From positions 1-64,000 of the forward strand of contig NZ_FXAK01000001.1 in the NCBI RefSeq assembly GCF_900177515.1: a DNA stretch of 64,000 bases, given 5' to 3'. Shown here piece after piece: positions 37,213 to 45,666 of the stretch. How positions within the stretch are numbered: position 1 is the first letter of the stretch; each line of letters starts with the position of its first letter. Origin of the DNA: Azospirillum oryzae. GTDB taxonomy: Bacteria > Pseudomonadota > Alphaproteobacteria > Azospirillales > Azospirillaceae. The notes under the pieces were generated by a model. That model saw only the letters and a list, made by a program, of their open reading frames with translations. It had not been told where the DNA came from and made no database searches. The translations under genes and the position numbers were made by a program.

Positions 37213-38469
37213 TCACAGGTAGGGGCGCGGATCGGCGATCCGGCCTTCGATGGCGGAGGCGGCGACCACCGCGGCGTTGCACAGGTAGATTTCGGAGTCC
37301 GGGCTGCCCATCCGGCCGCGGACGTTGAGCGTGCCGGTGGACACCGCGCGCTGGCCCGCCGTCATCGTCGCGATGCGGCCGAAGCAATAGTCGCAACTGG
37401 GCGAGGAGACGAAGGCCCCGGCCTCCACCAGGGTGGAGACCAGCCCTTCGCGCGCCGCCGCCGCCATCAGTTCCTGGCTGGTCGGCACGATGTGCAGCGA
37501 GACGCCGGTCTTGACCCGCCGGCCTTCCAGCACCTTGGCCGCCGCCCGCAGATCCTCCAGCCGGCCCGAGGCGCAGGAACCGAGATAGCCGGCATTGATC
37601 TCCAGCCCGAGGAACTCGGTCAGGTCGTGGGTGTCCGCCGGGGTTGGCGGCACGACGACGATCGGTTCCAGGTCCGACAAATCGATGTCGTGAACGGCGG
37701 AATAGCGGGCGTCGGGATCGCTCGACACCGGCTCCAGCTTTTTGCGGGCGCGGGGCAGGGCATAGTCGAGCCGCACCGGGTCGGGATTGACGATGGCGGT
37801 CAGGGCGCCGGTGAACATGGCAAGGCCGGTGATGGTCTGCAGCCCTTCCGTCGACATCGCCGCAACCGACGGGCCGCCCAGCTCCAGAACCTGGAAGCGG
37901 CAGGAACTCGGCCCTAGCCGGCGCACCAGATGGTGGAAGACGTCGCGCGCCATCACGCCGGGCCGCAAGGATCCGCGCAGGTTCACCCGCACCGTATCGG
38001 GCACGCGGATCGACACGGTGTCGCTGACGAAGGCCTCCATCACATTGCGGCGCAGACCGATGGCGAGCGTGCCGAAGGTGCCGAGCTGGCTGACATGGCC
38101 GTCGAAATGGACGACGAAGGCGCCCGGCGTCGCATAGCCGACCTCCGCCGCCACCTGATGGCCGATGCCGTGGCGTTCGAACAGCGGCACATTGTTCTCC
38201 GCGCACCAGGTGCGCGTGTTGATGTGCAGCTCTTCCTCCTTGGCGGTGGCGGTTGGCACCATGTGGTCGATGAAGATGCCGAAGCGTTCCGGCTCGGCCA
38301 CCCGCTCGATGCCGAAATCCTCCTTCATCGTCTTGAAATAGACGTCGGTGTAGCCGGGGAAATCGTAGGCCAGCACGAAGTCCGGCTTCGCCTTGATGTC
38401 CTGTCCGGCGCGCACCGCGGGCAGCCCCGCCGCGCGTGCCAGGATCTTCTCGGTGATGGTGTAGCCCAT
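37213..38469 (-). CDS. LeuC/homoaconitase-type hydro-lyase large subunit
   Basis: A 418-residue aconitase-superfamily large subunit, the size of the archaeal-type isopropylmalate/homoaconitate dehydratases. The start MGYTITEKILARAAG is typical. Three cluster cysteines are visible: Cys299 in GSCASGR and Cys359 and Cys362 in SPSCDYCFGR; the family usually reads GSCTN and GPxCGxC. The changed residues beside the cysteines (Ala-Ser-Gly-Arg, Asp-Tyr) again argue for a non-standard substrate. It forms one enzyme with the next gene and follows an FAD oxidase gene by 26 bases. Confidence 0.85.
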   Translation of the reverse strand: MGYTITEKILARAAGLPAVRAGQDIKAKPDFVLAYDFPGYTDVYFKTMKEDFGIERVAEPERFGIFIDHMVPTATAKEEELHINTRTWCAENNVPLFERHGIGHQVAAEVGYATPGAFVVHFDGHVSQLGTFGTLAIGLRRNVMEAFVSDTVSIRVPDTVRVNLRGSLRPGVMARDVFHHLVRRLGPSSCRFQVLELGGPSVAAMSTEGLQTITGLAMFTGALTAIVNPDPVRLDYALPRARKKLEPVSSDPDARYSAVHDIDLSDLEPIVVVPPTPADTHDLTEFLGLEINAGYLGSCASGRLEDLRAAAKVLEGRRVKTGVSLHIVPTSQELMAAAAREGLVSTLVEAGAFVSSPSCDYCFGRIATMTAGQRAVSTGTLNVRGRMGSPDSEIYLCNAAVVAASAIEGRIADPRPYL

Positions 38470-38495
38470 GGCGTGGATGTCTCCGCTCCCGGTCC

Positions 38496-40085
38496 TCAGC
38501 GGCCGAGGCCGAGGGAGCCGGGATTCATCAGCCCCTGCGGATCGACGGCGCGCTTGACGCCCTCCAGCAGCGACCAGGTTTCGGGGGTCATGATCTCGCG
38601 GAACGGATAGTCGCGGGCGACCTGCCAGCTGACGCCGCCCAGGCTGCAGTACAGCTCCTGCGTCGCGCGGCGCAGCTCCGCCACCGCGTTGCGCGCCCCC
38701 GGGTTGGCCGGGCGGTCGCGCCAGGGCTTCACCACCTCGTCGCCCAGGCTGGCGGCGTGCAGCGGCGTGATCTCGTCGGTCCAGTAGAAGGCCGGCTCAA
38801 GGAAGAAGTCGTTGCCGACCGTCATGGTCATCACCGAATAGATGATGCCGTGCTGCTCCATGAAGCCGCGCTTCTCCGCGAAGAAGGCGTCGTTGGCGGC
38901 GACCACCTTGTCGGCGTCGCCCAGCGGGAAAATGGCGTGGATCGGGACCCAGCGCTGGCCCTCGCGCCCCAGCATGCCGCGCACCGGCCCGAAGGGCTTG
39001 GAGCGCATGACCTTCGGCACGCTGTTCTCGATCTCCTTGCCGTGGCGGGCGCCGATCTCGCGCACCGTCTGCATGGCTTCGCGCAGCTGGGTTTCGCTGC
39101 GCCCCTCCACCACCAGATGGAGGGTGAAGTTGTGGTCCTTGAGGAAGGCGGTGCCGGCGGTGGCGACGCTCAGCGCCTCCTTGGCGCCCTGGAACAGCGA
39201 CTTGCCGGCCTTCGCCACGTTGCCGAGGGTCTTCAGCCCGTCCGACAGCTTGTTGACGCTGGCCGAATGCTCGACCTTGGTGCGGTCGATGCCGAAGCCT
39301 TCCGACACGCAGCGCGCCCGCGCCATCTCCACCTGGGCGGCGGCCATCGCCTGCATGGTGGCGAAGCCGAAGGACAGGAAATCGGTGTGCTCCGGCCGGC
39401 GGTGCAGCCGCAGCGTCGCCGCCACCTTGAAGCCCATGGCGCCGTTGTCGCCCAGGAACAGGCCGGTCAGGTCGGGACCGCCCGAGCGGGTGAAGGGCTT
39501 GGTGCCGACGCGCCCGCCCGATCCGGTGGTGACGGTGCGGCCGTCGGCCAGCACCACGGTGACGCCCAGCACGCTTTCCGCCACGGTGCCGTGCAGGGCG
39601 GAGCCGAAGAAGGCGCTGTTCTGCGACAGGGCGCCGCCGATGGTGGCGTTGATGCCCGACAGCGGCCCCCAATAGCCGGTGCGCAGGCCCGTGCCCTCCA
39701 GCGCTTCGTTCAGCGCGGCCCAGGTGCAGCCGGTCTCCACCGTCACATAGAGGCTGTCGGTGTTCAGGTCGAGGATGCGGTTCAGCCGGCGGCTGTCGAT
39801 GACGACCGAGTTCGGGCCTTCGGGCAGGTAGCCCTTGGTGTAGGACATGCCGCCGCCGCGAGGCACCACCGCCACGCCGGCCTGATGCGCGGCGCGCACG
39901 GTGGCGGCGACGGCGTCGCGGTCGCGCGGCAGGGCGATGGCGAGCGGCGGGATGCCCGGCTGCCAGAACACGTCGTTGGCGTAGAAGTTGCGGCTCGTCT
40001 CGTCATCCAGCAGGCCGTCGGACCCAAGCGCCGTGCGCAGGGTGTCGAGCAGGGTGGCCGGGCCGTCGAGGGCGGCAATGCTCAT
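38496..40085 (-). CDS. FAD-binding oxidase (VAO/GlcD superfamily)
   Basis: A 529-residue flavoprotein. VPRGGGMSYTKGYLP is the FAD pyrophosphate loop, INATIGGALSQNSAFFGSAL the second binding segment, and VDPQGLMNPGSLG the C-terminal signature. It is longer than and clearly different from the other FAD oxidase at 29558-30991, with an insertion around residues 300-350 (SVNKLSDGLKTLGNVAKAG). The start at 40085 has AAGGGA 8 bases upstream. It likely oxidises a hydroxy acid or alcohol; the substrate is unknown. Confidence 0.85.
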   Translation of the reverse strand: MSIAALDGPATLLDTLRTALGSDGLLDDETSRNFYANDVFWQPGIPPLAIALPRDRDAVAATVRAAHQAGVAVVPRGGGMSYTKGYLPEGPNSVVIDSRRLNRILDLNTDSLYVTVETGCTWAALNEALEGTGLRTGYWGPLSGINATIGGALSQNSAFFGSALHGTVAESVLGVTVVLADGRTVTTGSGGRVGTKPFTRSGGPDLTGLFLGDNGAMGFKVAATLRLHRRPEHTDFLSFGFATMQAMAAAQVEMARARCVSEGFGIDRTKVEHSASVNKLSDGLKTLGNVAKAGKSLFQGAKEALSVATAGTAFLKDHNFTLHLVVEGRSETQLREAMQTVREIGARHGKEIENSVPKVMRSKPFGPVRGMLGREGQRWVPIHAIFPLGDADKVVAANDAFFAEKRGFMEQHGIIYSVMTMTVGNDFFLEPAFYWTDEITPLHAASLGDEVVKPWRDRPANPGARNAVAELRRATQELYCSLGGVSWQVARDYPFREIMTPETWSLLEGVKRAVDPQGLMNPGSLGLGR

Positions 40086-40122
40086 GGAATGTCCCTTTCG
40101 GGTAAGGTCGGACTGACTTCGA

Positions 40123-41013
40123 TCAGGCCGCGAGCGGTTCGAACCGGAAGGTCTCGCCAGTGCGGCGCACATAGCCGGTGTGGGGCGCGCCGAAATGGGC
40201 GGGGAAGACCAGGGCGCCGCGGTCGGCGGCATGGTCGAGCAGCCGGCGGCGGGTCGCCACCGCCTGGACCTGATCCTCGCAGAAGCGGCTGTTCCAGTCG
40301 GGACGCGCCACCTGCATCGGCTGGTGCAGGCAGTCGCCGGTGAAGTAGGCGGCATGGCGGTCCGACTCCAGCCGGACGAACATCTGCCCGGCGGTGTGGC
40401 CGGGGGCCAGCTCCACCGACAGGCCGTCGAGGATGCTGTCGCCGTCCTCGATCAGGTCGACCTGACCGGCTTCCCACACCGGCATGACGCTGTCCTCCAT
40501 GACCGGGCCGTTGCCCGGCATGCCGATCAGCCCGCCCTCCGGGCTGCGCCAGTGCTTGAACTCCTGCGCGCCGTAGATGTAGCGGGCGTTGGGGAAGGTC
40601 GGGACCCAGCGCCCGTCGACCAGCTGTGTGTTCCAGCCGACATGGTCGATGTGCAGGTGGGTGTTGATGACCAGCGTCACGTCTTCCGGCCGCACGCCGG
40701 CCTCGGCGAGGTGGCGCAGATAGGGTTTGTCGAGCATGTGGAAGCGCTCGAAGCCCGGCGTGTGGCGTTCCTTGTGGTTGCCGCAGCCGGTGTCGATCAG
40801 GATCACATGGCGGCCGGTGCGGATCAGCCAGCTGTGCATGCTCGACATCAGGCGCCGCGACGCCGGGTCGAGGAAGTTCGGCTCGGCCAGTTCGGGGTTC
40901 CTGGTCAGGATCGCCTCGTCATAGGCCGGAAACAGGAAGCCGGGGTCGAAACCCGGCGTCAGCATTTCCTCGATCCGCGTGACCGTGAACGCACCCAGGG
41001 CGATGGTGTGCAT
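40123..41013 (-). CDS. MBL-fold metallo-hydrolase (lactonase-like)
   Basis: A 296-residue metallo-beta-lactamase-fold protein. NTHLHIDHVGWNT (His119, His121, Asp123, His124) is the dinuclear metal motif, with later ligands in APGHTAGQMF, TGDCLHQP and PAHFGAPHTG. The spacing resembles AHL-lactonase and related esterase/lactonase groups. The ATG at 41013 follows GGGGAGGAC. It is the first gene of the 11-gene run and lies under the 17-bp dyad at 41180. Opening of a lactone or ester before further catabolism is a reasonable inference. Confidence 0.85.
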   Translation of the reverse strand: MHTIALGAFTVTRIEEMLTPGFDPGFLFPAYDEAILTRNPELAEPNFLDPASRRLMSSMHSWLIRTGRHVILIDTGCGNHKERHTPGFERFHMLDKPYLRHLAEAGVRPEDVTLVINTHLHIDHVGWNTQLVDGRWVPTFPNARYIYGAQEFKHWRSPEGGLIGMPGNGPVMEDSVMPVWEAGQVDLIEDGDSILDGLSVELAPGHTAGQMFVRLESDRHAAYFTGDCLHQPMQVARPDWNSRFCEDQVQAVATRRRLLDHAADRGALVFPAHFGAPHTGYVRRTGETFRFEPLAA

Positions 41014-41179
41014 TGTCCTCCCCTCGTGCAGGGTGCCGGCGGCCGGTCCGGAAAAGCGGGGGACAGCGGCGGGCCGGAACATGGGGCGCCGGCCATCCGC
41101 GAAGGCGATGGCGGCGCGCTTGTTCTGTTTGTTGGCAAAGGAAACCATTTGCGCTCTGCAGTGTCAACAGGCAAAAATG

Positions 41180-41196
41180 GTGTCACTGTTTGACAC
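41180..41196. promoter_or_regulatory. 17-bp dyad operator, site 1 (probable IclR-type)
   Basis: GTGTCACTGTTTGACAC has perfect 6-base arms (GTGTCA/TGACAC) around a 5-base spacer. An extra half-site GTGTCAACAG is at 41161-41170. It lies in the spacer between the MBL gene (start 41013, minus) and the IclR gene (start 41383, plus). A copy with 15 of 17 matches is at 43936-43952. Confidence 0.75.
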
Positions 41197-41382
41197 GAAC
41201 GGTGGGCCGCGCCGGGGATGGCGGAAAGGGGTTGCGCAAGGGAGCGCGGCTCTTCAATGCTAGCCGGCGCGCTGCTACCGCGACGGGATGAGGGCGGTTT
41301 CGCCACCCTCCGTCGGCTGTGCCGGGCGGCGGGGCTTCCGCCTGGACTCGAGATGCGGGACATCCATAAGGGGCTTGAGCGT

Positions 41383-42231
41383 ATGGACACCGAACAGGAC
41401 GACAACCAGGGCACGGAAAAGAACGGACTGAGCGTCCGCGCGGTGTCGCGGGCCTTGGCCGTGCTGCGCAGCTTCTATCAGGAGGGACCGACCCTGACCC
41501 TGACGGAGGTCGCGACCGCCGCGAAGCTCGACAAGGGGACGGCGCGGCGCATCCTCCTGACGCTGGTGCAGGACGGCTTCGCCGTCTTCGATGCGCAGAG
41601 CCAGAAATACAGCCTGGGTCTGGAGATCCTGAAGCTGGCGGGGGCGGTGCCGGAACGGCGCGACCTGCGCCAGATCGCCTCCACCATCCTGTCGCGGCTG
41701 GCGAAGACCACGGGCAGCACCGTGTTCCTGTCGGTCTATCACGACGGATCGGCCGTGTGCCTGGACCAGTTCCACAGCGACCGCTCGGTGGAGGTGCGCT
41801 GGTGGATCGTCGGCGGGCAGCTGCCGATGAATTGCGGTGCCGCGCCGCGCGTGCTGCTGGCCTATCTGCCGGAGACGGAGGTCGACCGCGTGCTGGCGCG
41901 CGGGACCACGCGCCTCACCCCCCACACCACCACCGACCCGCGCCAGTTGGCGAAGGAGTTGGAGGAGGTGCGCGGGCGCGGATGGTCGGTGGCGGTCGAT
42001 GACGTGATCGAGGGGCTGGCCGCCATCGCCATGCCGCTGTTCGATCCCGACGGCCGGTTGGTGGCCGCCGTCAGCCTGACCGGCCTGACCCCCCACATCG
42101 TCCGCAACGGCCAGCCCAATTTCCTGGAGGAGATGCGCGAGGCCGTGCGCGAAATCTCGGCCAACCTCTATTCCCTGTCGGCGCCGCCGCTGCACCGCGC
42201 CGCCCGCGCCCAATCCGCCATCGGCGGCTGA
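41383..42231 (+). CDS. IclR-family transcriptional regulator
   Basis: A 282-residue IclR protein. The N-terminal winged helix (residues about 20-85) includes AVSRALAVLRSF and TEVATAAKLDKGTARRIL, and the C-terminal ligand domain includes the LPMNCGAAPRVLLAYL and GWSVAVDDVIEGLAAIAMPLFD segments. The ATG at 41383 follows AAGGGG about 9 bases upstream; the frame is open further upstream. It is divergent from the MBL-led operon and the natural candidate for binding the 17-bp dyads. IclR proteins often control acid-catabolic operons with a pathway acid as effector. Confidence 0.9.
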   Translation: MDTEQDDNQGTEKNGLSVRAVSRALAVLRSFYQEGPTLTLTEVATAAKLDKGTARRILLTLVQDGFAVFDAQSQKYSLGLEILKLAGAVPERRDLRQIASTILSRLAKTTGSTVFLSVYHDGSAVCLDQFHSDRSVEVRWWIVGGQLPMNCGAAPRVLLAYLPETEVDRVLARGTTRLTPHTTTDPRQLAKELEEVRGRGWSVAVDDVIEGLAAIAMPLFDPDGRLVAAVSLTGLTPHIVRNGQPNFLEEMREAVREISANLYSLSAPPLHRAARAQSAIGG

Positions 42232-42255
42232 GGCGGGGGCGGGCGTGGTGTCACG

Positions 42256-43872
42256 CTATGCCACCGGGTGCGGATTCGCCATGTCCGACCCTGCAGTCAG
42301 GAAAGCGGCGTAGCAGTCGATGGTCGCCCGCACCGCCTCGTCACCCTGGCCGGGATACCAGACGGTGGCGGGGGTCGGCATGACCTCGGTTCCGGCCGGG
42401 GCGAGCGTCCGCGCCTCCGCCAGCCCTTCGACCAGCATGTCGGCCGGGCCGGCGCAGATCAGGGCCGGCCGGGTCAGGCGCACCAATGCCGCCCGGGTGT
42501 CGTAGCGGAAGGCGGCGCGGTAGGAGCGGTCGTAATGCCCGCCGCTCGCCAGCAAGCCCATGGTCCAGTCATGCAGCACCGCCGCGTCGGGAACGCCGAT
42601 GGCGCGGGCGGCGGCACGCTCCTGCCGGTACCACGGCCAGAACAGGAACATGTCCCGCCGCATGTTCCAGGCCTGGAGCAGATGCAGCCCCCAGCGGTCG
42701 GGGGCCAGCGGCGGGAAATAGTGGTCGAGGATGTCGGCGCTGAAGTCGGCGGGGATCAGCACCGGCGCCTCCAGCACGGCACGGCCGACACGGTCGGGAT
42801 GGCGCACGGTCAGGTCCAGCGCGACCAGCGCGCCGGTGTGGGTTCCCCACAGGTCGAAGCTCTCCAGAGCAAGCGCATCGGCCAGCGCCAGCATGTCGTC
42901 GGCCAGCACGCCGATGTCCACCGCGCGCTCCGGCTTGTCGGAGTCGCCATTGCCGAGATAGTCGGGGGCGATGACCTCCCGTCCCGGCGCCAACCCATGC
43001 AACAGCGGCAGCAGCGGTGCCGACGACCCCGGCGCCGACTGGAAGGCCAGCAGCGCCCGGCCGCGCCCGGCGCGGCGCAGATGGACCCGGCCGGCGGGCG
43101 TGTCGGCGTAGTCGTGCCAGACCCGCAGCGGATCCGCGAAGGGCCGCGTCGGCGGCAACGGCCCGGCGGGCTTTCGGCCGGCGGCCATCGGCGCGAGATG
43201 AGCGGCGGCCTCGTCCAGCCCCTCGAACCGAACCGTCCCATCGGTGGACTCTGACGTGCTCCGCACCGCGTCAAGGCAGATGGACCACAGCGCCTCGTAG
43301 CGCGCCGGTGCTCCGGCGGCGTTGCGCAGCATAGCGTCCAGTTCGGCGGGGGCGGGCAGGGGGGCGCCGGCTTTGGCCGGATGGCCGGCGTCGCGCGGTT
43401 CCAGCACATGGGCGTCACGCAGATGCGCCCACAGCACCGCCAGATGGGTTCCGTCGGCGCGGGGCGCCAGCGGGGCGGGGTGCAGTCTGCGCTCGCTCCA
43501 GCCTTCCGCCATGGCGGCATTGACCAGAAGCACCTCGTCGGGCCTCCACCCCGCCTCGGGCAAGGCACGGGCCAGCGGCGCTGCGAGATCGAAGGCGAGC
43601 AGCGGACAGGCGGGCAGGCCGAGCCGGCCGGCGGCATCGGCGATCAGGCGGGCCAGCCCGGCGATGTCCTCCGCCCAGCAGGTGACCGACCCGCCGGTTC
43701 CCGGAAGGTCGAGCGCGGTGACGGTCCAGCCCGGCAGGGCGCACGACAGCCTGTCGGCGCACACCGACGCCGCTTCGATCAGGCCGGGCAGGACCAGCAG
43801 ATCCGGTCCCGAGCCGCTGCGCCAGACGCGCATCTGGCCGTCGGTAAGGGTCACATAATGGGGTGTCGGCAT
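42256..43872 (-). CDS. Two-domain alpha/beta-hydrolase-fold protein lacking a serine nucleophile
   Basis: A 538-residue protein with two alpha/beta-hydrolase-like halves. In the N-terminal half (to about residue 245) LDLPGTG follows the fold, but the elbow position reads AFDLA. The C-terminal half has APDYLGNGDSDKP and then GTHTG at 343-347, placing His345 where Ser, Asp or Cys is normal. Each half is about one standard domain long. The ATG at 43872 follows GGGAGGAAA. It is divergent from the acyl-CoA synthetase gene, with the second 17-bp dyad upstream. Whether it is a hydrolase, a lyase or a binding protein cannot be told. Confidence 0.78.
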   Translation of the reverse strand: MPTPHYVTLTDGQMRVWRSGSGPDLLVLPGLIEAASVCADRLSCALPGWTVTALDLPGTGGSVTCWAEDIAGLARLIADAAGRLGLPACPLLAFDLAAPLARALPEAGWRPDEVLLVNAAMAEGWSERRLHPAPLAPRADGTHLAVLWAHLRDAHVLEPRDAGHPAKAGAPLPAPAELDAMLRNAAGAPARYEALWSICLDAVRSTSESTDGTVRFEGLDEAAAHLAPMAAGRKPAGPLPPTRPFADPLRVWHDYADTPAGRVHLRRAGRGRALLAFQSAPGSSAPLLPLLHGLAPGREVIAPDYLGNGDSDKPERAVDIGVLADDMLALADALALESFDLWGTHTGALVALDLTVRHPDRVGRAVLEAPVLIPADFSADILDHYFPPLAPDRWGLHLLQAWNMRRDMFLFWPWYRQERAAARAIGVPDAAVLHDWTMGLLASGGHYDRSYRAAFRYDTRAALVRLTRPALICAGPADMLVEGLAEARTLAPAGTEVMPTPATVWYPGQGDEAVRATIDCYAAFLTAGSDMANPHPVA

Positions 43873-43935
43873 CGGTTTCCTCCCGATCGGCCGGCGCGAG
43901 GACCGCGCCAGCCCATTTTGTTTGCTGCACTGACG

Positions 43936-43952
43936 GTGCCGCTGTTTGACAC
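43936..43952. promoter_or_regulatory. 17-bp dyad operator, site 2 (probable IclR-type)
   Basis: GTGCCGCTGTTTGACAC differs from the site at 41180-41196 at only two of 17 positions, both in the left arm. It lies in the 186-base spacer between the alpha/beta-hydrolase gene (start 43872, minus) and the acyl-CoA synthetase gene (start 44059, plus), so it may control one or both. Confidence 0.7.
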
Positions 43953-44058
43953 TCAGTTCATAGGATGACATAGTTTCTGCAACAGCGACAAGGGCGGCAC
44001 CACCACCACCGCAATGCCGCCGCCATTCATTTCAACGAAATCGTCAGGGAGGACGGGC

Positions 44059-45666
44059 ATGGCCTGGCCGGACGGAACGGGCGTTCCCAAACGGCGCGAG
44101 CTGCTTTTCGGCACGCGTCTCGTACCATGCTACAGCGAGCGTCCCGCCACCATCGACGCCATGCTCCGCGCCGCCGTCGCCCGCCGGCCGCATGGCGAGG
44201 CTCTGGTAGATGGGGAGCGGCGGTACAGCTACGGGCAACTGGACGCGCTGGTGACGCGCGCCGCCGCGGTCCTGCTGGCGCAAGGCGCCCGGCCGGGCGA
44301 CCGCATGGCGCTGGTGCTCAGCAACCGCGCGGAATTCCTGATCGCCCTGCTGGCGGCGGCCCGTGCCGGCATCGTCGCGGTGCCGGTCAGCGCGCGGGAA
44401 CAGCGGCCGGGCATTGCCGGCATCCTGAACGACTGCGGCGCCTCGATTCTGATCCACGACGCGGCGCTCGCCGACCGCATGCCCGACGCAGGGGAGGTGC
44501 CGTCGCTCGTCTCGCGCGTCTCGGCCGGCGGCGTGGCGGACGGCTGCCGCCCCTTCGAGGAGTTGCTGGAAACCGGCGCCCCGCTTCCGGACTCCGCAGC
44601 GCCGCAGCGGGAGGAGGACACCGCCGTCATCCTCTACACCTCCGGCACCACCGGCAAGCCGAAGGGCGCGCTGCTGTCCCACGTGAACATCATCCACTCC
44701 GCCATGCATTTCGAGGAATGCTGGGACTATCGCGAGGGCGAGCGGGCGGTGTTGGCGGTTCCGGCGTCCCACGTCACCGGGCTGGTCGCCGTCATCATGG
44801 CGATGATCCGCGTCGCCGGCTGCACCGTGATGATGCCGGCCTTCGACGTCGCCGGTTTCCTGGAGCTGGCAAGCCGGGAGCGCATGACCACCACCGTGCT
44901 GGTGCCGGCCATGTACAATCTCTGCCTGCTGCGCGCCGACTTCAGCCGCTACGACCTGTCATCCTGGCGGATCGGCGGCTTCGGCGGCGCGCCGATGCCC
45001 GAAGCGACGGTGGAGGCGATGGCGGAACGTCTGCCCGACCTGCATCTGCTGAACGCCTACGGCTCCACCGAATGCGCCACCATCATTAGCGTGGTCCCCA
45101 TCGGCCACACCCGCGCCTGCCTGGATTCGGTCGGCATGTGCGTGCCCTGCGGCGACCTGCGCATCATCGACGAACAGGGCCGCGAATGCCCGCCGGGGGT
45201 GAGCGGGGAGGTCTGGATCCGTGGTCCCATGACCATCCGCGGCTATTGGAACCGCGAGGATGCCACCCGCGACAGCTTCGTCGACGGCTATTGGCGCTCC
45301 GGCGACATCGGCGCGCTGGACGAGCAGGGCTATCTGCGGCTCTACGACCGCAAGAACGACGTCATCAACCGCGGCGGCCATAAGATCTACAGCGTCGAGG
45401 TCGAAAACCTGCTGGTCCGCCATGCCGACGTGGTGGAGGCGGCGGTGGTCGCCCATCCCGATCCGGTGCTGGGCGAGAAGATCCATGTCTTCGTGATTTC
45501 CAAGTCCGGCAGCCTGACCGCCGACGACGTGCGCGACTTCTGCCGCGCCAATCTCGCCGAGTACAAGGTGCCAGATTACGTCACGCTGCTGGGAGATGCG
45601 CTGCCGCGCAACGCCAACGGCAAGGTGACCAAGCGGGTGCTGCGCGATCAGGTGTCCGTGACCTAG
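44059..45666 (+). CDS. AMP-forming acyl-CoA synthetase (LvaE-like role proposed)
   Basis: A 535-residue ANL-superfamily ligase. LYTSGTTGKPKGALLSH (starting at residue 193) is the nucleotide loop, NAYGSTECA the A5 motif, YWRSGDIGALDEQGYLRLYDRKND the A7-A8 hinge, and NANGKVTKRVL contains the C-terminal catalytic lysine. It makes an acyl-CoA from a free acid, ATP and CoA. GGGAGGAC precedes the ATG at 44059. With the downstream SDR/ACAD/kinase genes it supplies the activation step expected for a 4-oxo or 4-hydroxy acid. Its stop and that of the convergent TetR gene share the tetranucleotide CTAG. Confidence 0.88.
   Translation: MAWPDGTGVPKRRELLFGTRLVPCYSERPATIDAMLRAAVARRPHGEALVDGERRYSYGQLDALVTRAAAVLLAQGARPGDRMALVLSNRAEFLIALLAAARAGIVAVPVSAREQRPGIAGILNDCGASILIHDAALADRMPDAGEVPSLVSRVSAGGVADGCRPFEELLETGAPLPDSAAPQREEDTAVILYTSGTTGKPKGALLSHVNIIHSAMHFEECWDYREGERAVLAVPASHVTGLVAVIMAMIRVAGCTVMMPAFDVAGFLELASRERMTTTVLVPAMYNLCLLRADFSRYDLSSWRIGGFGGAPMPEATVEAMAERLPDLHLLNAYGSTECATIISVVPIGHTRACLDSVGMCVPCGDLRIIDEQGRECPPGVSGEVWIRGPMTIRGYWNREDATRDSFVDGYWRSGDIGALDEQGYLRLYDRKNDVINRGGHKIYSVEVENLLVRHADVVEAAVVAHPDPVLGEKIHVFVISKSGSLTADDVRDFCRANLAEYKVPDYVTLLGDALPRNANGKVTKRVLRDQVSVT

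Noticed and set aside
37213..38469. Assignment as leuC for leucine biosynthesis
   Set aside because: The substrate-loop residues are altered in both subunits, no leuA or leuB is nearby, and the operon is catabolic with an importer.
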